Source: Cellvibrionaceae bacterium 1162T.S.0a.05 (GTDB lineage Bacteria > Pseudomonadota > Gammaproteobacteria > Pseudomonadales > Cellvibrionaceae). Taken from it: 64,000 nt of DNA. A program made the position numbers and the translations under genes. Shown in pieces: positions 19,045 through 27,681 of this stretch. How positions within the stretch are numbered: the first letter of the stretch is position 1; each line of letters starts with the position of its first letter. The DNA lies in assembly GCA_000964245.1 (NCBI GenBank), contig LANB01000001.1:2694392-2758391 (forward strand). Reading direction: 5' to 3'. The notes under the pieces were generated by a model. The model searched no databases. It was not told the DNA's origin and saw nothing but the letters and a program-made list of their open reading frames with translations.

Positions 19045-19608
19045 TTAACTGCCGTTAAGCCGGGAATGCACCCAGGCTTTGGCAAATTTTAAATCGCGCT
19101 CGATAGTTGCAATGGAAACCTGGAGAACCTCAGCGCTTTCTTTCGTAGTCATACCGGCAAAAATATGTTGCACGAGTACCTGTGCTTTACGGTCGTCCTG
19201 GGCCTGAAGTTTTTCGAGTACCTCTTCAAAATCCAGTAAATAATCTGCCGCCGTTTCTGCAAGTGAGAGCTCGTTAAATTCAGTGCGCCGTAAATCGCCA
19301 CCGCGTTTATCGCGACTTTTTGCCCGCGCATGGTCAATCAACACACGGCGCATGGTGCGCGCTGCAATTGCGTAAAAATGTGCGCGGTCTCGCCAGTCAA
19401 TATCTTTATCAAATAAACGCAGGTAGGCTTCGTGAACAATGTCAGTGGCTTGCAGGGTTAACTCATTGGATTCATGAAAACGTAGACGCGCTGCAATCCC
19501 ACGCAACGAGTTGTAGACGAGCGGGGTTATCGCTTCCACTGCGTGCTCGTCGCCCTTGCGCCAGGCCTGCAATAGTTGGGTTATTTCCCTCGCATTGCTG
19601 TTATTCAT
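19045..19608 (-). CDS. ECF sigma factor, kinase-associated type
   Basis: The ATG at 19608 gives 187 residues (MNNSNAREITQLLQAW). An upstream TTG is in frame but adds only ten residues. Region 2 is seen in VYNSLRGIAARLRF and ATDIVHEAYLRLFDKD; a basic linker (HARAKSRDKRGGDLRR) and the region 4 helix-turn-helix (TTKESAEVLQVSIATIERDLKFAKAW) follow. HARAKSRDKRGG is characteristic of the ECF group found beside Ser/Thr kinases. The kinase gene lies directly downstream, so the sigma factor probably directs transcription of this operon and of other envelope targets. There is no anti-sigma gene nearby, which also fits kinase-based control. Confidence 0.92.
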   Translation of the reverse strand: MNNSNAREITQLLQAWRKGDEHAVEAITPLVYNSLRGIAARLRFHESNELTLQATDIVHEAYLRLFDKDIDWRDRAHFYAIAARTMRRVLIDHARAKSRDKRGGDLRRTEFNELSLAETAADYLLDFEEVLEKLQAQDDRKAQVLVQHIFAGMTTKESAEVLQVSIATIERDLKFAKAWVHSRLNGS

Positions 19609-19721
19609 ATGAGGGGGTCCGTTGAGTCTGGCATTCAATCATACTTTCTTTAAAACGACTTGTATGCCAGGCCGAGGTCCATATTCACCTGGCCATTCGT
19701 TTAGTTTGAAAGCGTGTTTGA

Positions 19722-20852
19722 TTAATCTGTGAGAAAGATCTCAAATTTCACGGTGAATGCGGCTTCCGAGGAGTAGTTATCCTCACGGGCAAAATAGACT
19801 TCTGGCGTGAGATGGAGGAAGACCCAATCCTGGTAAATGCGGCTGCGCCAGCTGAAGGTGATAAAGCGGTTATCCTCAAGAATACCGGAGGGCGTTTCGC
19901 CTGCGAGGCCCACTTTGTAGGTAAAAACATGCTTGTCTGACAGCACATGGTCGAAGCGCCAACTGTGGAGATACTGCCAGTGTGGGTCGTCGTCCTGGTA
20001 TTCTATTTCACTCAATACCTGAAACCAGCTGCGCTCGCCCACACTGCGGGTAAACGCCAGGTGCGAGGTTTCACCCCAGCCGACACCATCGAGATGCCAG
20101 ATATCCTGATGAAAGTACGAAGTCCAGCTTTCGTTTAAGCGCCAGTGTCTGCGTGCCCGTGCCCGCACCAGGGGCTTAAAGCCATTGTCCATGCGGCCTC
20201 CCAAACTGATCGAAGTGCGCCAGCGGGTGAGCGGGCGCTGTTTCGAGAACTCAATACCGGCAACGGAGCTGCCGCGCGCAACGCGCTCACCACGGGAAAC
20301 CGAACGGTTGCGATCGAGCAGGGTATTGTCTTCATCGGGGTCGGAATCGATAAAAAGGCGCAGGCGTTCTTTGGTATGAGGGAGATCAACCTTGCCCTTG
20401 AGCTTGAAGTCATATTGATCGTCCGAGTGCTCAAACCAGGTCGTTTGAGCAATCGCTTTCAAAAAGCTCTTATTATTGTCGAGCTCGAGGCGGGTGCCGG
20501 AAAAGAAATTGTCGAGAGTTTGGGTAAAACCCACATAGTGCCTGCCGAGATACTCCCGGCTGCGCACCAGCAGGGGTTTAGTGGTTTTATCTGATTCAGC
20601 TTCTACCGGATGCTCAGACAACTCAGCAGCGTCATCGGGCTTGGCCTCATTGGCGGAAGCCTCCACATGCGCCTCGTTTACAGCCTCATCGGGTGCTTTT
20701 TCTTCCTGGATAGTGGTCTCAACAGGCTGTTCACCCGCAGAATCGGGCGGCAGGCTGGCCTCATCGGCAAAAAGCGGCAAACAAAGCCCCCATATCAAGC
20801 CGATAAATAAGCCTGAAACCGTGCAAGTCCTTGTATTGCGTTGCCTGGGCAT
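19722..20852 (-). CDS. Exported envelope protein of unknown function
   Basis: ATG 20852 is chosen because it gives a normal signal peptide (MPRQRNTRTC, then a hydrophobic stretch ending PLFADE); an upstream ATG at 20936 would bury it. The 376-residue product then has an acidic Glu/Ala/Pro-rich segment of about 75 residues. The remainder has alternating polar and hydrophobic strands with many Trp, Arg and Tyr residues and ends EAAFTVKFEIFLTD. This looks like an outer-membrane beta-barrel or a large beta-sandwich. I do not recognise the family. It is divergent from rplU and lies 113 bp upstream of the sigma-factor operon. Confidence 0.7.
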   Translation of the reverse strand: MPRQRNTRTCTVSGLFIGLIWGLCLPLFADEASLPPDSAGEQPVETTIQEEKAPDEAVNEAHVEASANEAKPDDAAELSEHPVEAESDKTTKPLLVRSREYLGRHYVGFTQTLDNFFSGTRLELDNNKSFLKAIAQTTWFEHSDDQYDFKLKGKVDLPHTKERLRLFIDSDPDEDNTLLDRNRSVSRGERVARGSSVAGIEFSKQRPLTRWRTSISLGGRMDNGFKPLVRARARRHWRLNESWTSYFHQDIWHLDGVGWGETSHLAFTRSVGERSWFQVLSEIEYQDDDPHWQYLHSWRFDHVLSDKHVFTYKVGLAGETPSGILEDNRFITFSWRSRIYQDWVFLHLTPEVYFAREDNYSSEAAFTVKFEIFLTD

Positions 20853-21023
20853 AAGTCGTACAATGCGCGCCCCTGAAACGACGCAAGCTTTGCGGTGGCG
20901 CTCAATGGGGGGCGTTATCTGAAAGCGGCGGGCCACACCAGGCCCACTTGGTCCATAGTTGTAAGGCCCAGTCTAGCAGCCGCTGCTTCGTGTCGTCCAA
21001 AGAGATTTTGGAGCAAGTAAAGT

Positions 21024-21335
21024 ATGTACGCAGTTATTGCAGCCGGTGGAAAACAACACCGCGTAGAGGAAGGCGAAGTCCTTCGTTTGGAAAAAATTGA
21101 AGCGGCCACAGGCGAAACCATCAACTTTGATGAGGTTTTACTGGTTGGCAGCGGTGCAGACGTTAAAATCGGCACCCCAAAAGTAGACGGCGCTAAAGTG
21201 ACCGCTGAAGTCCTCAGCCACGGCCGTGCAGACAAGGTGACGATTATCAAATTCCGTCGTCGCAAGCACAGCATGAAGCGTCAAGGCCACAGACAGTGGT
21301 ACACAGAAGTTAAAATTACTGGTATTAAAGGTTAA
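21024..21335 (+). CDS. rplU: 50S ribosomal protein L21
   Basis: The 103-residue product begins [18 protein letters not shown] and contains the family signature [16 protein letters not shown] near the C-terminus. The protein binds 23S rRNA in the large subunit. Length is normal for the family. GGAG precedes ATG 21024. It lies 13 bp before rpmA, and the rplU-rpmA-obgE order is the classical gammaproteobacterial arrangement. Confidence 0.98.
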   Translation: MYAVIAAGGKQHRVEEGEVLRLEKIEAATGETINFDEVLLVGSGADVKIGTPKVDGAKVTAEVLSHGRADKVTIIKFRRRKHSMKRQGHRQWYTEVKITGIKG

Positions 21336-21348
21336 GAGGGTATAAACA

Positions 21349-21606
21349 ATGGCACATAAGAAAGCAGGCGGTAGTACCCGTAACGGTCGCGATTCGGAAA
21401 GTAAACGTCTTGGCGTTAAGCGTTTCGGTGGCCAAACAGTTTCTGCAGGCAGCATCATCGTTCGTCAGCGTGGTACAAAATTCCATGCCGGTGACAACGT
21501 AGGTATCGGTAAAGACCATACCTTGTTCGCCAAAGCAGCCGGTGAAGTAAAGTTTGAAGTAAAAGGCCCACAAAACCGCAAGTTCGTGAGTATTGTTAGC
21601 GCCTGA
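21349..21606 (+). CDS. rpmA: 50S ribosomal protein L27
   Basis: The 85-residue product begins [20 protein letters not shown], the L27 N-terminal tail that reaches the peptidyl-transferase centre. It contains the conserved GVKRFGGQ and [12 protein letters not shown] motifs. Length is normal. It is co-transcribed with rplU and ends before a strong terminator. Confidence 0.98.
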   Translation: MAHKKAGGSTRNGRDSESKRLGVKRFGGQTVSAGSIIVRQRGTKFHAGDNVGIGKDHTLFAKAAGEVKFEVKGPQNRKFVSIVSA

Positions 21607-21626
21607 TCATAGCTTCGAAGATTTTC

Positions 21627-21661
21627 AAAAGCCCCGGTGCTTCCAGTACCGGGGCTTTTTT
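21627..21661 (+). terminator. Intrinsic terminator after rplU-rpmA
   Basis: AAGCCCCGGT and ACCGGGGCTT form a 10-bp perfect stem with a 9-nt loop, followed by a T-run. It lies 20 nt after rpmA and separates the ribosomal genes from obgE. Confidence 0.92.
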
Positions 21662-21714
21662 GTATGTCTCATTGAAAAGTTTTTTGAGCTGGAAAAAAAA
21701 CAACCATAAAGTAA

Positions 21715-22931
<1,217 letters not shown>

Positions 22932-22932
<1 letters not shown>

Positions 22933-24053
22933 TGAGTAAGCGCGAATTAATTCAAAATGCCCGCCGTTGGGTAATTAAAATTGGCTCAGCCCTGTTAACC
23001 AATGACGGCAAGGGCTTGGACACCGAGGCGCTGGATATCTGGGTGCAACAAATTGCCGCCTTAAGAAAACGTGGCGATGAAATTGTGCTGGTGTCCTCCG
23101 GTGCGGTTGCCGCAGGTATTACCCGTTTGGGTTGGCGTGAACGACCGAGTTCTATTCACGAATTGCAAGCCGCCGCCGCGGTGGGCCAAAGCGCGCTGAT
23201 TCAGGCCTGGGAGCAAAGCTTCAAACGCTTTAACCTTGTAACGGCGCAAATTCTACTGGACCACGATGACCTCGGCAGTCGCAAACGTTATTTGAATGCG
23301 CGCTCCACCATGCAAACCCTGTTGGGCCTGGGGGTGATTCCTGTTGTCAATGAAAACGATACGGTGGTAACCGATGAAATTCGTTTTGGTGACAACGATG
23401 CGCTCGCGGCCCTGGTGGCAAACCTGATTGAAGCGGACGCCTTATGCATACTCACCGATCAACTCGGTTTGTTTGATAGCGACCCACGCCAAAATGCACT
23501 GGCAAAAATTATTCATGAAAAAGCCGCGAGTGATACCGAACTCGATAGCATGGCAGGCGAGGGCGGCACTCTGGGCCGTGGTGGCATGATCAGTAAGGTA
23601 AAAGCCGCGCGTCTTGCTGCGCGTTCCGGTGCAAACACTGTGATTGTTGGCGGAAAAATTGAAAACGTCATCGACCGTGTCGCCAAAGGCGAATCGGTCG
23701 GGACTTTACTGTATTCGGAAACGCAAAAATTGGCTGCGCGTAAAGCCTGGTTGGCGGGCCATCTGCAAGCCAAAGGGCAAATCATTCTCGACGATGGCGC
23801 GGTAAAATATTTAACCGAAAAAGGCACGAGTTTATTGCCAGTAGGTGTTAAGCAAGTAGAAGGTAAATTTAATCGCGGCGCGCTGGTGATTTGTAAAAAC
23901 TTGCAAGGCAAGGAAATTGCGCGCGGTTTGATTAATTACTCCAGTGACGAAGCCGCAAAAATTGCGGGCATTGCCAGCAGTAAAATAGAAAGCATTTTAG
24001 GTTACAAAGACTTTGATGAGCTGATTCATCGTGACAACCTCGTATTGATGTAA
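22932..24053 (+). CDS. proB: Glutamate 5-kinase
   Basis: The 373-residue product catalyses the first step of proline synthesis, phosphorylating glutamate with ATP. It shows the amino-acid kinase fold ([27 protein letters not shown]), the NENDTVV and [10 protein letters not shown] motifs and the [12 protein letters not shown] segment. A C-terminal PUA domain (from about residue 275) follows. Length matches the E. coli-type enzyme. It overlaps obgE by one base, so the two are translationally coupled, a common arrangement in gammaproteobacteria. A four-copy 13-bp repeat begins in its last codons. Confidence 0.97.
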
Positions 24054-24095
24054 ACAATTGATGTAAGTAATTGTTGTAAGCAGTTAATGTAAAAA
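24044..24095 (+). repeat. Four tandem copies of a 13-bp repeat at the end of proB
   Basis: The units ATTGATGTAAACA, ATTGATGTAAGTA, ATTGTTGTAAGCA and GTTAATGTAAAAA follow each other without gaps. The first unit covers the last codons and stop of proB, so the others look like duplications of the gene end. No function is apparent. Confidence 0.7.
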
Positions 24096-24172
24096 GGTTA
24101 TTCGAACAAAACATCGTTCGAACCAAGAAGAGAAAGCCAGGCAAAACCAAACGGTAATTAGAGAAAGACCTC

Positions 24173-25237
24173 ATGTCAGTATCCGACAAGTCTGTTATTA
24201 AACGTCACATTCGCGCCATGTCGGCCTACAAGCCGCCACTCGAAGGTCGCGACCCGACTAAATACACCCTGCTGGATTTTAACGAGCGCACTTTGCCCGT
24301 TGGCGAAAAAATCCAGGAAGCCCTAATTGCCTACATTCGTTCTGGCCGCATGCAAATGTACCCCTCATACGGGGATACAGTTGAACGTATAGCGCGTTAT
24401 GCCGGTGTGCCAGCAGAACAACTTATGATTACCAATGGCTCAGACCAGGGCATTGAATTGATTTTTCGTTCGGTGTGCCGTGAAGGGGACGAAGCGATTA
24501 TTGCGGGCTCCACCTTTGCCATGTACAAACAATGCGCCGGTGTTGAAAACCTGAAAATCATCGAGCCTGAATACACGATTGATATCGGCTTTCCGGTTGA
24601 TGCAGTGATAGCCGCAGTTACCGATAAAACCCGCATCATTACGATTGCAAACCCCAACAACCCGTGTGGAAGCCTGGTAAAAAAAGAGGAGGTGCTGCGT
24701 ATTGCAAAAGCTGCACCGCAAGCGGCCATCCTTGTAGACGAATGTTATTTTGAATACAGTCGCGAAACCGTTGTGAATGTTGTTGAAGACTACCCCAATA
24801 TTTTCGTTACCCGTACCTTTTCAAAAACCTGGGGTATCCCTTCCCTGCGTATGGGGTATTTAATTTCCGCAAAAGAAAACATCACCGCCTTGCTCAATGT
24901 GCGCGGCCCCTATGATGTGAATCAATACGCGGTTGTTGCGGTACAGGCAGCACTCGAACACCCGGAATATACCCTCGACTACGTACGCGAAGTGATGGAC
25001 GTATCCAAACCGCTACTGGAAAATTTTCTTGCCGAAAAAAACATCGTGTTCTGGCAAAGCGATGCCAATTTTATTTGGTGCTTCCCCGATAATGCAGAAC
25101 AAATCGAGGCCGCATTACGCGAGGCAGGGATTCTGGTACGCCCCAAGGCTGACCTGAAAGGCAAGCTGGGCTTGCGCATTACCCTCGGCAATAAAACGCA
25201 AACCCAAAAATTGATAGATGTTTGGCAAGGCCTATAG
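24173..25237 (+). CDS. HisC-like PLP-dependent aminotransferase
   Basis: This 354-residue fold-type I aminotransferase resembles histidinol-phosphate aminotransferase. Visible motifs are LDFNERTLPV (N-terminal substrate region), MYPSYGD, TNGSDQGIELIF, NPNNPCGSLV, DECYFEYS and the PLP lysine in TFSKTWGIPSLRMGY, followed by RITLGN. Length is typical for HisC. It is not within a histidine operon here, so it may be a second hisC copy or act on another amino-acid substrate. It lies about 120 bp downstream of proB on the same strand and converges with the MAPEG gene two bases away. Confidence 0.85.
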   Translation: MSVSDKSVIKRHIRAMSAYKPPLEGRDPTKYTLLDFNERTLPVGEKIQEALIAYIRSGRMQMYPSYGDTVERIARYAGVPAEQLMITNGSDQGIELIFRSVCREGDEAIIAGSTFAMYKQCAGVENLKIIEPEYTIDIGFPVDAVIAAVTDKTRIITIANPNNPCGSLVKKEEVLRIAKAAPQAAILVDECYFEYSRETVVNVVEDYPNIFVTRTFSKTWGIPSLRMGYLISAKENITALLNVRGPYDVNQYAVVAVQAALEHPEYTLDYVREVMDVSKPLLENFLAEKNIVFWQSDANFIWCFPDNAEQIEAALREAGILVRPKADLKGKLGLRITLGNKTQTQKLIDVWQGL

Positions 25238-25238
25238 T

Positions 25239-25637
25239 TTAGTGGCTGATCAGCACCAGTACCCACATCGCTAAAATAATCAGAATGCTCACCCAGAAAC
25301 ACAGCAAACGATGCAAAATGTGGTTGTAGCTCAGATGGATATACGCATGCACCACGCGCAGGGCAATGTAAACCCAGGCCAGCGCCTGCAGCGCCATTGT
25401 TTCCACTTTCAGAATTAAAGCCAAACAGCACACCACATAAAACAGCACCGGTGTTTCAAATAAGTTCGCGAAATGCCGTTCCCCCGCGATTAAATAATCC
25501 GGTACATCGTCGCCCCGCATTAATTTGTAGTAGCGCGCTTTTACTGTGCCGTTTTTTACTGAGCGAACACGCCAGATAAAAACCGTAAACATCACCACAA
25601 AAGTGAGTAGAACCATCGCGAACATGGGATAAAGCAT
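25239..25637 (-). CDS. MAPEG-family membrane protein
   Basis: This 132-residue protein has four predicted membrane helices. It carries the MAPEG pattern in the second half: GERHFANLFETPVLFYVVC, then ALAWVYIALRVVHAYIHL. Eukaryotic family members act in eicosanoid and glutathione metabolism; bacterial ones are mostly uncharacterised glutathione-S-transferase-like membrane proteins. ATG 25637 is preceded by GAAAGGAGTTTTC. It is divergent from the GlxA-type regulator, with a roughly 300-bp gap in which I see no gene. Confidence 0.85.
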   Translation of the reverse strand: MLYPMFAMVLLTFVVMFTVFIWRVRSVKNGTVKARYYKLMRGDDVPDYLIAGERHFANLFETPVLFYVVCCLALILKVETMALQALAWVYIALRVVHAYIHLSYNHILHRLLCFWVSILIILAMWVLVLISH

Positions 25638-25941
25638 GAAAACTCCTTTCTCTATGGGTAGTTGTTAAGCGGGTGTCTCAAACCGGCGCCGCGAGCGAGC
25701 GCCAGCCCTGGTTGTGAGTATGCAGGCGCACCGGATTGTACGAAGCCCAGTTTAAGAGCGCGCGCGCTAAAGGGAAGAGTCGTAAATGACATAATTCCGT
25801 TCGAGTAAGACATCTTTAGCCAATACGGGATTAATAGGACATTCTGAAAAACAGGTGTCCGATTCAGCATTAAACTATTGATATACGACACACGTTTGAG
25901 CACACTGACCGCCTTCACCCCTCAATGCCGAGGTCCCGCTG

Positions 25942-26952
25942 ATGCCAAAAACAGTCCGTATTCTCGCCCTCCCGCAGGCCTACGGCGCCTCGTTAATGGG
26001 GCTCGTCGATATCCTGGAAGTGGCTAACATGGTCGCCTGCGATTTGTGGCGAGTGGATGAAAAGCCCTTTGCACTCGAAGTTGTCACCCTCGATGGCAAA
26101 CCCGTGCAATGTTCCAATGGCCTAAGCGTTCACGGCAATGGCAAACTGACCTTGCCCGCGCCAGCCAAAGCGGGCGAGCCATTCAAGCCGGAAATCCTCA
26201 TGGTTGCCGTCCCGCTCATGACCAGCGCCGAACACCTGAACAATTTAAGGGGGATTTGGGGTAAGGAAATAGAATGGCTGCAAAACTACCATCACTATTA
26301 CAGCCAAATCTCCACACATTGCAACGGCACCTTTATTCTCGCGGAAGCCGGTTTATTGGATGGGCAAGAAGCCACCACCTCCTGGTGGCTGGCGCGAACT
26401 TTTCGCAAACGCTACCCCAAAGTGCATTTGAATGTTGATAAGCGCGTAGTCGACAGTGGGCGTTTCCTCCTCGGCGGTTCCACCTCCTGCCACCGCGAAT
26501 TAATGATGCACTTTGTTCATCAACATTGCGGTGCAGAAGTCTCGCGATTGCTATCGCGGTATTTCCTGGTTACGCCCGGCAGAGCGGGGCAAATGGTTTA
26601 CGCCACCGATGCACCCTTGCGCAGCAGCAACCCCGTGATCAATCGCGCCCAACAATGGATTGTAAAAAATCTTGAAGAAAATATTTCAGTTGCCGAGGTT
26701 GCCGATCACGCCGCAGTCACCACCCGTACCCTGGTACGGCACTTTCAAAAGGATTTCGGTCACTCTCCGCAAGCACATATTCAAAAATTACGTATCGAAA
26801 AGAGCAAAGCCTTACTGGAAACAACAGGCCTCAAACTCGCAGATATCGCCCGGCGCTGCGGTTACAGTGATGAAGGCGCCTTCCGGCGAATATTTAAAAA
26901 GCATTGTGAAGTGTCGCCCAAGGAATTCAGGAAGATGTTTGCGCCAGCATAG
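25942..26952 (+). CDS. GlxA-type transcriptional regulator (DJ-1/PfpI-like plus AraC HTH)
   Basis: This 336-residue regulator has an N-terminal class I amidotransferase-like (DJ-1/PfpI) domain, about 1-205. Its Cys lies in THCNGTFILAEAGLLDG, followed by ATTSWW, both typical of the GlxA/CdhR group. The C-terminal AraC domain has two helix-turn-helix units: ISVAEVADHAAVTTRTLVRHF and KLADIARRCGYSDEGAFRRIFKKH. These proteins usually regulate small-molecule catabolism, but the ligand here is unknown. An intrinsic terminator follows. The nearby divergent MAPEG gene is a possible target. Confidence 0.9.
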   Translation: MPKTVRILALPQAYGASLMGLVDILEVANMVACDLWRVDEKPFALEVVTLDGKPVQCSNGLSVHGNGKLTLPAPAKAGEPFKPEILMVAVPLMTSAEHLNNLRGIWGKEIEWLQNYHHYYSQISTHCNGTFILAEAGLLDGQEATTSWWLARTFRKRYPKVHLNVDKRVVDSGRFLLGGSTSCHRELMMHFVHQHCGAEVSRLLSRYFLVTPGRAGQMVYATDAPLRSSNPVINRAQQWIVKNLEENISVAEVADHAAVTTRTLVRHFQKDFGHSPQAHIQKLRIEKSKALLETTGLKLADIARRCGYSDEGAFRRIFKKHCEVSPKEFRKMFAPA

Positions 26953-26998
26953 GGGCGTTGACGACTGCATTGAGCAGGCTGACTTAAAGTATTTTTGG

Positions 26999-27022
26999 AA
27001 CCGGGTATATCCCGGTTTTTTT
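26999..27022 (+). terminator. Intrinsic terminator after the GlxA-type regulator
   Basis: An AACCGGG-TATAT-CCCGGTT hairpin is followed by a T-run, about 45 nt after the stop. It marks the end of the native region; the AT-rich cassette array begins shortly after. Confidence 0.85.
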
Positions 27023-27073
27023 GTGTGTGCATTCGTGAGTTTTTGGTTATAGAATCGACAGAGGAAATTGGAG

Positions 27074-27165
27074 TGTCTATATCTGGACATGTCTGGATAT
27101 AGACAGTTTGTGTCTACATTTAGACAGAAATGCCTGGATATGGGCAAATTGCCTGGATGTAGACT
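27074..27165. repeat. Dense palindrome cluster at the left edge of the cassette array
   Basis: Positions 27074-27105 form a 32-nt palindrome matching its reverse complement at 28 of 32 positions, with arms TGTCTATATC and GATATAGACA and a central GACATGTC. A second palindrome, TGTCTA-CATT-TAGACA, lies at 27111-27126. Related CTGGATATAGAC-like units recur near 27092, 27133 and 27152. GTCTACAT at 27112 and ATGTAGAC near 27157 can also pair. The cluster ends about 20 bp before the first cassette boundary. It may be a protein-binding array, a recombination site or a decayed att site; nothing here decides. Confidence 0.7.
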
Positions 27166-27208
27166 GCAATTTAATAACATTGTTATGCTTACAATGTTAG
27201 GAGGGAAA

Positions 27209-27499
27209 ATGGAAGACTGGGATTTCGAAGATAACGAATGTTGGTGGGATGTAGATTATCAAGCAGTAAAATTTGATGGGTGGCTTGATGGCGATAGGTA
27301 TGTATTTGCTATCTCAGGCATGGCTTTAAATGACTATTATCAAACAGAGGATACAACAGAAGCTGCTCTAGAAAATTACCTAGAAAACGCTGAGCAAATC
27401 GAATATGTAGCAGCTAGATATGCTTCTGATTTTGAAGCGAATGATGAAAGTCCACATTATTTTATAACTTCAGAAATTTATAACAAATATGCGCCTTAG
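27209..27499 (+). CDS. Cassette 1: small acidic DUF1488-like protein
   Basis: ATG 27209 is chosen for the excellent ribosome-binding site TTAGGAGGGAAA, giving 96 residues. Upstream codons in the frame belong to the palindrome cluster and are not coding. The pattern YQAVKFDGWLDGDRYVFAIS followed by ALNDYY and a helical, acidic second half resembles DUF1488, a short family I associate with integron cassettes. No catalytic motif is seen and the function is unknown. The stop codon overlaps the R'' box of the first attC, as is usual for cassette genes. Confidence 0.75.
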   Translation: MEDWDFEDNECWWDVDYQAVKFDGWLDGDRYVFAISGMALNDYYQTEDTTEAALENYLENAEQIEYVAARYASDFEANDESPHYFITSEIYNKYAP

Positions 27500-27603
27500 C
27501 ATAACAAACCGGTTAAGCGCGGGATAGTTTTTCTGTCGTTCCTTTTGTGGTGGTTACCACAAAATGCTCAACTCCAAACCTGCCCCTTGCCGGGGTGTTA
27601 TAG
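27499..27603 (+). other. attC site 1
   Basis: R'' is GCATAAC (27499-27505), followed by AAACCGG. The right side is CCCCTTGCCGGGGT followed by R' GTTATAG (27597-27603). The layout, including the CCCCTT...CGGG-GTTA right end, closely resembles the Vibrio VCR type of site. The expected cut is between G27597 and T27598. Confidence 0.82.
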
Positions 27604-27681
27604 GGCTAGTCGGTATCATCTATTGCGAGCCGATGATATTGGTTAAACTAAAGACATATATCAAAAATATAAAAAAATTCT

